Shown: in pieces, positions 44,476 through 53,172 of the stretch
Layout of the letters: each line of letters opens with the position of its first letter
Position numbering within the stretch: position 1 is the first letter of the stretch
NCBI GenBank assembly: GCA_003512955.1
Contig: DOTG01000026.1
Coordinates: 1 to 64,000 of the forward strand
Reading direction: 5' to 3'
Length of the DNA stretch: 64,000 nucleotides
DNA from: Marinilabiliales bacterium
GTDB lineage: Bacteria > Bacteroidota > Bacteroidia > Bacteroidales > SZUA-534
Translations under genes and position numbers: made by a program
Notes under the pieces: generated by a model
The model's database searches: none
What the model was told of the DNA's origin: nothing
What the model saw: only the letters and a program-made list of their open reading frames with translations

Positions 44476-45126
44476 ATGAACATGAATCGAATAAAAATTA
44501 TCTTGGTCGATGACCATGCCCTTTTCAGAAACGGATTAAAAATTCTGCTAAACTCCGAACCTACCATGGCGGTTATTGATGAGGCATCCAATGGGAAAGA
44601 ATTTCTAGAAAAATTAGAAGCAAAACTCCCTGATGTAGTGCTGATGGATATTAACATGCCCGTGATGGATGGCATTGAGGCCACTCAATTGGCCACGCTA
44701 AAATATCCCGATATTAAAGTAATTGCCCTTTCCATGTTTGGCGAAGAGGATTATTATTATAAAATGATCAATGCCGGAGTCAAGGGATTTTTATTGAAAA
44801 ATTCTGAGATTAATGAGGTCATTGAGGCGGTACATCAGGTTTTGCAAGGCGGGAGCTTTTTCTCACAAGAATTGCTCTACAATGTGATTAAAAATTTTCA
44901 TCCGCACAAAGAGATTGAATCAGAACTTACATCTCTTTCAAAAAGAGAGCTCGAAGTCTTGGCAGAAATCTGCAAAGGCCTTTCGAACCAAGAAATTGCC
45001 GACACCCTTTTTATCAGCAAACGGACGGTTGATAAACACCGGGCAAACCTGTTAAGTAAAACCAATTCAAAAAACACCGCTAACTTAATCATGTATGCCA
45101 TAAAGAATAAATTAATTGCCGTTTAA
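44476..45126 (+). CDS. NarL/LuxR-family response regulator
   Basis: A 216-residue regulator paired with the kinase just upstream. Receiver: I-L-V-D-D-H-A-L-F-R, phospho-Asp58 in V-L-M-D-I-N-M-P-V-M-D-G, Lys in F-L-L-K-N-S. LuxR DNA-binding domain (about 150-216): L-S-K-R-E-L-E-V-L-A-E-I-C-K-G-L-S-N-Q-E-I-A-D-T-L-F-I-S, then T-V-D-K-H-R-A-N-L-L. The start may be Met3 (44482). It is followed by birA after 18 bases. Confidence 0.92.
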   Translation: MNMNRIKIILVDDHALFRNGLKILLNSEPTMAVIDEASNGKEFLEKLEAKLPDVVLMDINMPVMDGIEATQLATLKYPDIKVIALSMFGEEDYYYKMINAGVKGFLLKNSEINEVIEAVHQVLQGGSFFSQELLYNVIKNFHPHKEIESELTSLSKRELEVLAEICKGLSNQEIADTLFISKRTVDKHRANLLSKTNSKNTANLIMYAIKNKLIAV

Positions 45127-45144
45127 CCTATTAGTTTTTGAAAA

Positions 45145-45882
45145 ATGAAACCATTTACAATTCTTCACCTTACTGAGGTTGATTCAACCAACAAATACCT
45201 GAGAAATCAGATTGACAAATCGGCCCTGCCTGAGGGATATGTAATTTCAGCCGATTTTCAGAACAGCGGAAAAGGACTTGGTACAAATACCTGGGAAAGC
45301 GAGGCCAACAAAAACCTGACATTTAGCTTGCTGCTCTGTCCAGGTTTTTTAAAAGCTGAAGATATGTTTCTGATGTCGAAAGCTATTTCACTGGGCATCA
45401 TTGATGCACTGAATACATATCAGAATTGTTTTACCATTAAATGGCCCAATGACATTTATTACCAAAACAAAAAAGTAGGTGGTATATTAATTGAAAACCA
45501 GATACAAGGGAGCCAAATTAAATTTTCAATTATCGGAATTGGTATTAATGTAAATCAGGAACGTTTTACCAGCGATGCCCCAAACCCCATTTCACTTCAA
45601 CAAATTCTAAAGCATCCGTTGGATACCAATGAATGTTTAAATCGTATCCTAAATCAAATTTCCATTTGGTACGACATGCTTTCCGATGGTTATACAGAAA
45701 AAATTAACCAACAATATTTTAACCATCTCTTCCGTTCGCATCACTACCACGACTTTAAAGCCAACAATGAGTTATTCCATGCTAAAATTATGGAGGTTAA
45801 AGACGACGGGTGCCTGGTACTGGCAACACCCACAGGCGATACCCGGAGTTTTTACATGAAGGAAGTGGAGTTTGTGATGTAA
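45145..45882 (+). CDS. birA: Biotin-[acetyl-CoA carboxylase] ligase
   Basis: A 245-residue enzyme attaching biotin to carboxylase subunits. Catalytic core motifs are S-T-N-K-Y-L, a biotin/ATP loop where G-R-G-R-x-G-R is replaced by S-G-K-G-L-G-T-N-T-W (about 52), and K-W-P-N-D-I-Y-Y with K-V-G-G-I-L-I-E (about 109-125). A small C-terminal SH3-like domain follows. There is no N-terminal helix-turn-helix, so it is ligase only, not the repressor form. The altered loop (K-G-L-G-T-N in place of R-G-R-x-G-R) is common in Bacteroidota ligases. Confidence 0.9.
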   Translation: MKPFTILHLTEVDSTNKYLRNQIDKSALPEGYVISADFQNSGKGLGTNTWESEANKNLTFSLLLCPGFLKAEDMFLMSKAISLGIIDALNTYQNCFTIKWPNDIYYQNKKVGGILIENQIQGSQIKFSIIGIGINVNQERFTSDAPNPISLQQILKHPLDTNECLNRILNQISIWYDMLSDGYTEKINQQYFNHLFRSHHYHDFKANNELFHAKIMEVKDDGCLVLATPTGDTRSFYMKEVEFVM

Positions 45883-45910
45883 TCAATTAGCATACATTCT
45901 TTTTAGCATC

Positions 45911-45937
45911 CTAATCTTTTAGTTTTAAAAAGATTAG
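45911..45937. terminator. Bidirectional terminator between birA and the SRPBCC gene
   Basis: CTAATCTTTT (45911-45920) pairs perfectly with AAAAGATTAG (45928-45937). The stem is AT-rich with a 7-base loop, and it stands between convergent genes. Confidence 0.55.
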
Positions 45938-45952
45938 TAATGTTTTCTTCAT

Positions 45953-46354
45953 TTATTCCCGAATAGTTTCCATTTTAGTAACCAATGCTTCCACAAAGCT
46001 GGTCAAAGGTTTTTGAGCCACCACTTTCAGCAACGGATTCAATTCGGCCCTCAGAGTTATCTTAACACGGGTATCTTTGGTGTCCACGTCTTTTAACTGA
46101 ATCCACATGTTAAATGAAAACGGCACCTGGTAATCGTTCGCAATCTTCAGGAGCTTGGAAGGTTCGCGCTCTATAATCCGCATCCCGAATTTGCCAATGT
46201 TGTTAATGGTAAAACTACAACTGTCGGCATCGGATACAAAATCGGAAACCTGCTCGTTTGGGATAAATTTTGCGATGTTATTAAAGTCGGAAAGCAATTG
46301 AAATACATATTTTTGAGAGGCCATAACCTGGCCCACACGGCTTTCTATCTCCAT
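45953..46354 (-). CDS. SRPBCC-fold protein
   Basis: A 133-residue soluble protein with the helix-grip (START/polyketide-cyclase-like) pattern: I-E-S-R-V-G-Q-V at the start, V-F-Q-L-L-S-D-F-N-N-I-A-K-F-I-P, F-N-M-W-I-Q-L, and a long C-terminal helix with F-V-E-A-L-V-T-K-M. Such proteins bind hydrophobic ligands, but this one is not assigned. It follows pyrE by 22 bases, an arrangement common in Bacteroidota. Confidence 0.75.
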   Translation of the reverse strand: MEIESRVGQVMASQKYVFQLLSDFNNIAKFIPNEQVSDFVSDADSCSFTINNIGKFGMRIIEREPSKLLKIANDYQVPFSFNMWIQLKDVDTKDTRVKITLRAELNPLLKVVAQKPLTSFVEALVTKMETIRE

Positions 46355-46376
46355 AAAAATGAATTGAATGCTAAAT

Positions 46377-47015
46377 TTATAACCATTGATCGGGATTCTC
46401 GCGCCATTTCCTGAGCAACTCCAGGTCGGAGGATTTGATGTAACCGGTTTCGAGAGCCAGATCTACCAAAACCGGATAATTGCTTAGGGTTCCAAAAGCA
46501 CAGTTTGCCTGTATAAAGCTTTCGCTGGCCTTGGCAAAACCATACGAAAAAATAGCAAGCAATCCTTCCACCCTAGCTCCGGCATTTCTTAACGCTTCAA
46601 CTGCTTTAAGACTGCTACCTCCGGTTGAAATCAGATCCTCAATAACCACTACCGATTGGCCCTTTTCCAGGTGTCCCTCAACCAGATTCTCCAAACCGTG
46701 CTTTTTGGCATCGGAACGCACATAAACAAAAGGTTTGTTCAATGCCTGTGCCACAAGTACCCCGTGGGCAATAGCACCGGTAGCTACCCCGGCAATTACC
46801 TCAACGTTTGAGTATTGGTTTTGAATGGCCTGTACAAAGGCATCACGGATAATATCCCGGGCCTCAGGAAAAGACAAGGTTTTCCGGTTGTCGCAATAGA
46901 TGGGCGATTTCATCCCCGATGCCCATGTGAATGGACTTGTTGGTGACAATTTTATTGCGTTAATTTGCAACAATTGTGTTGCCACCTTTTTAGCTATTTC
47001 ATTTGTTTGTGTCAT
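46377..47015 (-). CDS. pyrE: Orotate phosphoribosyltransferase
   Basis: A 212-residue pyrimidine-synthesis enzyme joining orotate and PRPP to OMP. F-T-W-A-S-G-M-K-S-P-I-Y-C-D-N-R near the N-terminus, G-V-A-T-G-A-I-A-H-G, Y-V-R-S-D-A-K-K-H-G, and the PRPP loop V-V-V-I-E-D-L-I-S-T-G-G-S-S are all present. The start codon (CAT at 47013-47015) overlaps the start of the divergent Nudix gene by two bases, and a -7 element at 47020 predicts a nearly leaderless transcript. Confidence 0.95.
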   Translation of the reverse strand: MTQTNEIAKKVATQLLQINAIKLSPTSPFTWASGMKSPIYCDNRKTLSFPEARDIIRDAFVQAIQNQYSNVEVIAGVATGAIAHGVLVAQALNKPFVYVRSDAKKHGLENLVEGHLEKGQSVVVIEDLISTGGSSLKAVEALRNAGARVEGLLAIFSYGFAKASESFIQANCAFGTLSNYPVLVDLALETGYIKSSDLELLRKWRENPDQWL

Positions 47016-47658
47016 GCCCCAAAAGTATAAAGTTTTTTTTAACCGGAATGTGGTTTACCTTGGTAAAAAAGCAGAAAAGAACAAAGTGCATCAACATGTA
47101 TGGAAAGACCTCAGTGCCGTAAAAATCGAGGAATTGAGCCACTTATTGCTACAAAACAGCAAAAACGAAACGGTTTTTATTGAATGTTCCAACCTTTCCG
47201 CATCGTGGAAACTGTTTAAGGGTATCTTTCAGGTGAAAAAAGCGGCAGGCGGTTTGGTCGTCAACACCAAAAAACAGATGCTTTTTATTAAAAGACACGG
47301 TTTGTGGGATATTCCCAAAGGGCATATCGAAAAGGGTGAAACCAAAGAAACCGCTGCTTTACGCGAGGTTTCTGAAGAATGTGGCATCAACCATCAACAG
47401 ATTGTAAAAAAATTGAAAACTACTTACCACACCTATTATCTGGATGAAAAACTTACACTCAAACCCTCCTATTGGTACCTGATGAAATACACTGGAACTG
47501 AATCCACACAACCACAGATCAAAGAAGGAATCACCGAAGCAGTATGGGTATCTGCTGAAAAGGTACCGGAATTATTGCTCAACGCCTACCCTTCTATTTG
47601 TGATGTAATTGATGAATTTATCGGTTTTGATTCCGCATTTTCGATTGCATCAATTTAA
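47014..47658 (+). CDS. Nudix hydrolase
   Basis: A 214-residue protein cleaving a nucleoside-diphosphate-linked compound. An unassigned N-terminal part (1-80) precedes the Nudix domain (about 83-205), whose box G-x5-E-x7-R-E-x2-E-E-x-G is complete: G-H-I-E-K-G-E-T-K-E-T-A-A-L-R-E-V-S-E-E, then C-G-I. I start at MPQKY (47014); the frame is open 38 codons upstream but that part lies antisense to pyrE. The 3' end overlaps the convergent gene at 47618 by 41 bases. Substrate unknown. Confidence 0.88.
   Translation: MPQKYKVFFNRNVVYLGKKAEKNKVHQHVWKDLSAVKIEELSHLLLQNSKNETVFIECSNLSASWKLFKGIFQVKKAAGGLVVNTKKQMLFIKRHGLWDIPKGHIEKGETKETAALREVSEECGINHQQIVKKLKTTYHTYYLDEKLTLKPSYWYLMKYTGTESTQPQIKEGITEAVWVSAEKVPELLLNAYPSICDVIDEFIGFDSAFSIASI
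47020..47027 (-). promoter_or_regulatory. -7 element of pyrE, inside the Nudix gene
   Basis: Minus-strand TACTTTTG matches TAnnTTTG. Its near end is five bases from the pyrE start codon, so transcription would begin at or next to the codon. No clear -33 TTG at the usual distance. Confidence 0.45.
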
Positions 47659-49042
47659 AAAAACTCCATTCAAAATTCTCGGAGGGAGAATTGGCGGGCG
47701 ACATCACCAAATTACCCTCGGGATCAATTAAATAATAGGTAGGATAAGCTTTTACCTTAAATTCATCAATAATGTTTTTATGGTTCATGTAGCTCAAAAC
47801 CGGCCAGTTATAACCATGTTCGTTAAAATATTTCTGCACTTCCTCAATATCTTCATCTATAGAAATACTTACTAATTTGAAATCGTTCTGATGCCTTTCG
47901 TACAACTGTTTCATCAGTTCCAAATCCTGCTGGCTTGGAAAACTTTTTACAGATATAAAGTTCAGATAAATGTAATTCGTCTGGAAATCAGACAATTTAC
48001 GCAGATTCCCTTGGGCATCATACAATTCAAATGTTGGAGCCGGAAAACCAACCCGGGCTTGAAGCACCTTGGTTCTTATATTTTGAGCTATCTGTGCATG
48101 ACACGCTACTTTTGGGCAACAGGCAATGGAATCGAGGGTGACAAGCAAACTCTGGATGGGGAAATCGCCCGTGTAAAAGGCATCGTACAACCCTTTTAAC
48201 AAAACCAATTCCTGTAAACTATCGCTGGTGAGTGCCATGTTATTTGAAAATGTCTGATAAATGTAGGTGGGGCTTTTTGCATAAGCGATGTCGGAATACA
48301 ACCTCTGCCCCTCCTTGGAATTCATATAAAACGACAAATAATTGGTGAAAAGCTGATTGAACAAATCCATGTATGAAGTATTCTCATATAAAATAGGCTG
48401 ATTCCTAAAATACTCTCGCACCACATAGCGGCTATCGCGCATGACTGTACCATATTTTAGCCAGGCATATTTATAGTTACGGAAGTTTCTGAAATACAAG
48501 TTTGAATTGCCTGTGTATTTGCTTTCAATAAGTTCAATGACTGAATCAATTTTTGCTTCGCTGGCTCCAAGCATCATTTTATTGGAATTAGCATCAATAA
48601 AACCGTGGTACCTCTCATTGAAATCGGCAACCTGCAAATTTATGTCAAATGAATCGGGATTGGATATTCCCAAATAAATTTCAACAGGTTGGAAATAGGG
48701 GTTTAGAATATCGGCCAGGGTTTTGGGCTGGTATTCAGGTAAAACCACTTGGTAGTGCCGACCAGGTTCCAAAAAAAGTACCGCCTGAAAAATTCCCAAT
48801 GGCAACAAAACCAACTGCGTTTCGGAAACCGGCACATTCAGCAAAAAAGAACCATCAGGATTCACGGTGTCAGAACACAAAACTTTTGAATTCTTGGTTA
48901 TCAAATCGGTATATGTATGTACTTCAATGATTTTACCTGCGTAGGGAACTTCCGTTCCGCGAATTTGAGAAGGTTGGTTTTGTGCAAAACTGGTACCTGC
49001 CAGAATCATAAAAACAGGAAGCCAAAGCAGTTTTCTACCCAT
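47618..49042 (-). CDS. Exported DUF4369/thioredoxin-fold protein lacking CxxC
   Basis: A 474-residue periplasmic or outer-membrane-facing protein with a signal peptide (1-20, ending S-F-A-Q). The N-terminal region (about 25-110) resembles the DUF4369 beta-domain of Bacteroidota TlpA-like proteins, and the middle (about 150-320) is helical. The C-terminal part (about 333-474) is AhpC/TlpA-like: F-P-A-P-T-F-E-L-Y-D, F-K-L-V-S-I-S-I-D-E-D, and Y-P-T-Y-Y-L-I-D-P-E-G. Where a W-C-x2-C motif is expected there is F-I-S-V-K-S-F-P-S-Q, with no cysteine, so it cannot be a dithiol oxidoreductase. It starts 4 bases after coaD. Confidence 0.8.
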   Translation of the reverse strand: MGRKLLWLPVFMILAGTSFAQNQPSQIRGTEVPYAGKIIEVHTYTDLITKNSKVLCSDTVNPDGSFLLNVPVSETQLVLLPLGIFQAVLFLEPGRHYQVVLPEYQPKTLADILNPYFQPVEIYLGISNPDSFDINLQVADFNERYHGFIDANSNKMMLGASEAKIDSVIELIESKYTGNSNLYFRNFRNYKYAWLKYGTVMRDSRYVVREYFRNQPILYENTSYMDLFNQLFTNYLSFYMNSKEGQRLYSDIAYAKSPTYIYQTFSNNMALTSDSLQELVLLKGLYDAFYTGDFPIQSLLVTLDSIACCPKVACHAQIAQNIRTKVLQARVGFPAPTFELYDAQGNLRKLSDFQTNYIYLNFISVKSFPSQQDLELMKQLYERHQNDFKLVSISIDEDIEEVQKYFNEHGYNWPVLSYMNHKNIIDEFKVKAYPTYYLIDPEGNLVMSPANSPSENFEWSFFKLMQSKMRNQNR

Positions 49043-49046
49043 GTTC

Positions 49047-49535
49047 TTACTGTTTGTTTTTCCTTTTTTCGAGTAATGAATAGATGTTGGCTTTATCGGG
49101 CAGGAACTGGTTTACATCGCCTCCATAACGCAAAATATCACGCACGATGGTGCTATTAACCGGTGTAAGTTCAGGTGTAGTCAGCAGAAAAAAGGATTCC
49201 ACCTCGGGCAGCATTAATTTGTTCATCTGGGCTACAGCACGTTCATACTCAAAATCAGCCGCCGTGCGGATACCCCGGATCATATAATTAGCACCTGCTT
49301 TTTTGCAAAAATCTACCGTCAATCCATCGTACGATTCCACTTCAATACACGGTTCATCGGAAAAAACATTATGAATCAACTCAATACGTTCTTCTACGCT
49401 AAGGAAACCCATTTTATTGGTGTTGCTCCCGATGGCAATAATAATTTTATCAAATAAAGGTAGCGCACGAACCACAACCGACTCGTGCCCTTTGGTAAAA
49501 GGATCAAATGATCCGGCAAAAACTGCTATTTTCAT
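49047..49535 (-). CDS. coaD: Phosphopantetheine adenylyltransferase
   Basis: A 162-residue enzyme of coenzyme A synthesis, joining ATP and 4'-phosphopantetheine. Nucleotidyltransferase motif G-S-F-D-P-F-T-K-G-H (9-18) and the conserved D-F-E-Y-E-R-A-V-A-Q-M-N-K (about 92-104) are clear. The C-terminal nucleotide loop reads N-S-T-I-V-R-D where most enzymes have S-S-S-x-V-R/K-E. Length is normal. Confidence 0.95.
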   Translation of the reverse strand: MKIAVFAGSFDPFTKGHESVVVRALPLFDKIIIAIGSNTNKMGFLSVEERIELIHNVFSDEPCIEVESYDGLTVDFCKKAGANYMIRGIRTAADFEYERAVAQMNKLMLPEVESFFLLTTPELTPVNSTIVRDILRYGGDVNQFLPDKANIYSLLEKRKNKQ

Positions 49536-49575
49536 GAATGCTGTTTTTTACAAAGGTAAAATAATCGTTGTCAAA

Positions 49576-50217
49576 TTATAACTCTACCCAATTCAACCCA
49601 TTTGCATAGTCCCTTTTCAAGATAGTTTCAATCAGGGCAATATAATCCGCCTGGTTGTTCACAAAGTCAATATGGGTGGTCTCGATCACAACTATTGGGA
49701 ATCGCGCTTCAGTTTTAAAATAGTTAAAATAGCTTTTTTGAATCTGAATCAAATAATCCGCCGTGATAGATTTCTCATATTCTCGTCCCCGCTTGGCAAT
49801 ATTTTGCAACAAACGTTCAGGAGTTGCGTGCAGATACAGGTATAAATCGGGTAAAGGGAGCTGCTGGTAAATGATTTGGAACAATTGCCGGTAAAGGGCA
49901 AATTCGTCTTCGCCCAGGGTGGTACGGGCAAATACCAACGATTTTACAAAATAATAGTCGGCAATGGTAAAAGATTTAAACAGGTCGGTGGACGAAATTT
50001 CATCGTTCAACTGTTTGTACCGGGCTGCTAAAAAAGAGAGCTCCAGTGAAAAACTGTACCGCTCCGGGTTGCTGTAGAATTTGGGAAGAAAAGGATTATC
50101 ATGGAATTGTTCCATGATAAGTTTTCCATTGTATTGATCAGCCAACCGTGTTGCCAGGGAGGTTTTTCCTGCTCCAATATTCCCTTCGATGACAATATAT
50201 TTGTTTGATAGTTCCAT
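49576..50217 (-). CDS. Deoxynucleoside kinase (dCK/dGK type)
   Basis: A 213-residue kinase for deoxynucleoside salvage. P-loop G-N-I-G-A-G-K-T (about 12-19), E-Q-F-H-D-N-P-F-L-P (substrate side), the D/E-R-S-like region replaced by S-F-T-I-A-D-Y-Y-F (about 83-91), and the lid R-G-R-E-Y-E (about 140-145). It belongs to the group including bacterial dAdo/dGuo kinases. With tdk at 27882 the organism has both salvage classes. It lies 40 bases upstream of coaD. Confidence 0.88.
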   Translation of the reverse strand: MELSNKYIVIEGNIGAGKTSLATRLADQYNGKLIMEQFHDNPFLPKFYSNPERYSFSLELSFLAARYKQLNDEISSTDLFKSFTIADYYFVKSLVFARTTLGEDEFALYRQLFQIIYQQLPLPDLYLYLHATPERLLQNIAKRGREYEKSITADYLIQIQKSYFNYFKTEARFPIVVIETTHIDFVNNQADYIALIETILKRDYANGLNWVEL

Positions 50218-50266
50218 TGACGCAAAATAACTAAGTTTTCAGATTCTTCCACAGAATTTTTCGAAT

Positions 50267-50294
50267 AAAAAAACCGGGATTTCAACCCGGTTTT
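50267..50294 (-). terminator. Terminator of the prolyl oligopeptidase gene
   Basis: AAAACCGGG (50270-50278) and CCCGGTTTT (50286-50294) form a perfect 9-bp stem with a 7-base loop; on the minus strand it is followed by a T tract. Confidence 0.8.
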
Positions 50295-50336
50295 CATTCA
50301 TTCTGGAAAAATTATTTGAGAAGTGCTTCTGACTCT

Positions 50337-52457
50337 TTATTCCTTATAAACCGGGTCCACTCCTAAGTTTTTGAACATGAAAGCGTACATATCGCTATAT
50401 TCTTCAATAATTTTGGCCGTAGGTTTCCCTGCCCCGTGACCCGCCTTTGATTCAATCCGGATAATTACCGGGTTTGTTCCTTTATATTTTTCTTGCAGCG
50501 TGGCTATATACTTAAAGGAATGGGCAGGAACCACACGGTCGTCATGATCGGCGGTAGTCACCAAAACTGCCGGATACTCTACATTTTCTTTAATCGTATG
50601 CACTGGTGAATAAGCATACAGATATTTGAACATCTCTTCGCTGTCTTCACTGGTTCCGTAATCGGTAGCCCAATAACGGCCAATGGTAAATTTATGATAG
50701 CGGAGCATATCCATGACACCAACTGCAGGAAGGGCTGCACCAAAAAGTTCAGGCCGTTGGTTGGCCACTGCACCCACCAACAATCCTCCATTGGAACCTC
50801 CCAATAAAGCTATTTTCCCTTTTGAGGTATATTTCTCTGAAATTAAATATTCAGCAGCAGCAATGCAATCATCAAAAACATTTTGCTTTTGCATCAATGT
50901 TCCGGCTTTATGCCAGTCTTCGCCATATTCGCCACCTCCACGAAGGTTTGCCATAGCATAAACACCGCCTTGCTCCAACCATATCAAACGGCCCACATTG
51001 AACGAAGGGGTTAACGAAACATTAAATCCGCCATATCCATAAAGTAAGACAGGATTCTTTCCATCCAATTTCAGTCCTTTTTTATGCACAATAAACATCG
51101 GTACTTTTGTTCCATCGTTACTGGTAAAAAACACCTGCTTGGTTTCATAGGCTTCGGGGTCAAAATCGACAGCCGATGTTTGGTAAAGTCCCGATTTATT
51201 GTTCTCAATATCGTATTTATAGACCGTCGCGGGTGTGGTAAAAGAGGTAATAGTGAAGAAGGTGATTTTATCATCCCGTTCTCCATTGAACCCACTAACA
51301 GAACCTAGAACTGGCAATTCAAGATCGTATAAATACTTTCCGGCAAGATCATTGACTTCCACATGACTATGAGCATCTTTTAAATAGGTGGCAATCATTT
51401 TCCCTCCAATGATTGAAACTCCCGTCAAAACGCCCTCTTTCTCAGGAATGAAATCTACCCACTTTTCACGGGCATAATCAGTTAAATCAATTGCAATCAC
51501 TTTGTACTTTGGAGCTTGGTAATTTGTCATCACCAATAATTTTCCATTTTGGTGGTCAATAACCTGAAAATCGTTATCAAAACTTTCTACAATTTTAATC
51601 ACATTGCCGCCCTTTTCGATATCTTTTACATAGAAGGCATTGCCTGACGTAGATTCGGTAACGGCAATTACCAAAAGCTTCTGGTCGTCGGTTACCCAGG
51701 CCCCAAAACCCCAGTTTGGATGTTCGGTATCCTCATAAACCAATTGATCGTCTGTTTGGGTAGTTCCGATTTTATGATAGTAGATTTTACTGTTTTCATT
51801 CACCCCTTTCAGTATATCGTCCTCTTTTGGAGCCGGAAAGCGTGAATAAAAAAAGCCATCTTTCAACCATTGAATCCCGGAAAATTTCACCCATTCGATA
51901 TGGTCAGGCAGAAGTTCACCTGTTTCAATATTTTTTACAAAAAATTCGTTCCAATCTGAACCACCTTTCGAGATTCCATAACCCAATAATTTGCCGTCAT
52001 CGGAAGGAGAAAAAGCAGTCAGCGAAACGGTGCCGTCATCCGAAAAAGTATTGGGATCTAAAATGACTGATTCGTTGCCTCCAATGGAGTCCAGCAGGTA
52101 AGCCACACTTTGATTCTGCAATCCATTGTTTTTGAAAACAAAATATCGGCCTCCTTCATGAAATGGAGCCGAAATTTTTGGGTAATCCCAGAGCTTGGTT
52201 AACCGGCTATTGATTTGGGTGCGATAAGGAATTTTTGCCAAATAGGCGTTGGTAACTGCATTCTGGGCAACCACCCAGGCTTTGGTGGAATCAGAGTTGT
52301 CATCTTCGAGCCATCGGTAAGGATCGGCCACAGCAGTCCCAAAATAATGATCTACGGTATCCACTTTTCTTGTCATAGGATAATTTAATTTTTCTTCTTT
52401 AGGTTGACACGAGGCCAAACCAACAAACAATAAAACAACAATAACACATTTATTCAT
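50337..52457 (-). CDS. Prolyl oligopeptidase-family lipoprotein
   Basis: A 706-residue serine peptidase cutting after proline in short peptides. The signal peptide ends in a lipobox (G-L-A-S-C, Cys17), so it is probably membrane-anchored in the periplasm or at the surface. The N-terminal seven-bladed propeller begins D-P-Y-R-W-L-E-D. The alpha/beta-hydrolase catalytic domain has G-G-G-E-Y-G, nucleophile G-G-S-N-G-G, the Asp loop D-H-D-D-R-V-V-P, and His in A-G-H-G-A-G-K-P. Length is normal for S9A enzymes. Confidence 0.93.
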   Translation of the reverse strand: MNKCVIVVLLFVGLASCQPKEEKLNYPMTRKVDTVDHYFGTAVADPYRWLEDDNSDSTKAWVVAQNAVTNAYLAKIPYRTQINSRLTKLWDYPKISAPFHEGGRYFVFKNNGLQNQSVAYLLDSIGGNESVILDPNTFSDDGTVSLTAFSPSDDGKLLGYGISKGGSDWNEFFVKNIETGELLPDHIEWVKFSGIQWLKDGFFYSRFPAPKEDDILKGVNENSKIYYHKIGTTQTDDQLVYEDTEHPNWGFGAWVTDDQKLLVIAVTESTSGNAFYVKDIEKGGNVIKIVESFDNDFQVIDHQNGKLLVMTNYQAPKYKVIAIDLTDYAREKWVDFIPEKEGVLTGVSIIGGKMIATYLKDAHSHVEVNDLAGKYLYDLELPVLGSVSGFNGERDDKITFFTITSFTTPATVYKYDIENNKSGLYQTSAVDFDPEAYETKQVFFTSNDGTKVPMFIVHKKGLKLDGKNPVLLYGYGGFNVSLTPSFNVGRLIWLEQGGVYAMANLRGGGEYGEDWHKAGTLMQKQNVFDDCIAAAEYLISEKYTSKGKIALLGGSNGGLLVGAVANQRPELFGAALPAVGVMDMLRYHKFTIGRYWATDYGTSEDSEEMFKYLYAYSPVHTIKENVEYPAVLVTTADHDDRVVPAHSFKYIATLQEKYKGTNPVIIRIESKAGHGAGKPTAKIIEEYSDMYAFMFKNLGVDPVYKE

Positions 52458-52764
52458 GAGTCCGATGTATTAGTTAAACAATAATCAAATGTTATCCATT
52501 TTACAATTTCAAATATTGAAATCTACAAAAGATTATCTGCATTTGTAGTTTCTGTTAGAAATAGGTTACAAGCAACTTGTTAACCAACTTACCTGCAAAG
52601 ATAAAAGTTTACCAAACATTGTATCTATTTCGGAACCAACCAATAAAACATAGTTTTTTGATGGCAATTTTTTAAGAAACTACTTGCAGCATAAAAAGAA
52701 TTGGTTACCTTTGCGGTTCAAAAAATTAAAAGAAATTTTTAGGATATTAATATAACGAAAGAAT
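52458..52764. other. Divergent intergenic region before rpsO
   Basis: 307 bases. It has a minus-strand TATCTTTG (52596-52603), a candidate -7 element for the peptidase with a leader of about 130 bases, an imperfect inverted repeat GGTTACAAG-CAA-CTTGTTAACC (52564-52585), and the rpsO promoter at the right. I see no gene. Confidence 0.45.
52684..52713 (+). promoter_or_regulatory. Promoter of rpsO
   Basis: TTG (52684-52686), exactly 19 bases, TACCTTTG (52706-52713). It is the best Bacteroidota-type promoter in the window. The leader would be about 45 bases. Confidence 0.75.
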
Positions 52765-53034
52765 ATGTACTTAACTGTAGAGAAAAAATCAGAGCTTTTT
52801 GAGTCGTTTGGCAAATCGGCACAAGATACTGGATCATCTGAAGGGCAAATTGCATTATTCAGTTTCCGTATTGCTCATTTAACGGAACACCTCAAAAAAA
52901 ACAAAAAGGATTTTGGCACACAAAAAGCGTTGTTAAAACTTGTAGGTAAACGCAGAAGTTTGCTCGATTACCTTAAAGAAAACGATATTGAAAGGTACCG
53001 TGCAATTGTAAAAGCACTTAACTTAAGAAAATAA
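52765..53034 (+). CDS. rpsO: 30S ribosomal protein S15
   Basis: An 89-residue primary rRNA-binding protein. S15 features D-T-G-S-S-E-G-Q-I-A-L-F (about 22-33), R-I-A-H-L-T-E-H-L-K, and K-R-R-S-L-L-D-Y-L, plus the exact family length, are present. It has its own promoter and terminator and is followed by pnp, the common rpsO-pnp order. Confidence 0.97.
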   Translation: MYLTVEKKSELFESFGKSAQDTGSSEGQIALFSFRIAHLTEHLKKNKKDFGTQKALLKLVGKRRSLLDYLKENDIERYRAIVKALNLRK

Positions 53035-53035
53035 C

Positions 53036-53066
53036 AAAAAAGGGCACATGGGTTGCCTTTTTTTGT
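53036..53066 (+). terminator. Terminator of rpsO
   Basis: A hairpin with arms A5-GGGCA and TGCC-T7 (one bulged G) and a T tract lies directly after the rpsO stop. Confidence 0.7.
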
Positions 53067-53172
53067 TGAATATCCGCACCCAATCCCTACCCCATAAAAT
53101 TATTTGCCCCAAGCGGGTACCTTTAGGCGACGTTGAAAACAAGTATTGTAACTCAGCCAAAAACCCTCTATA

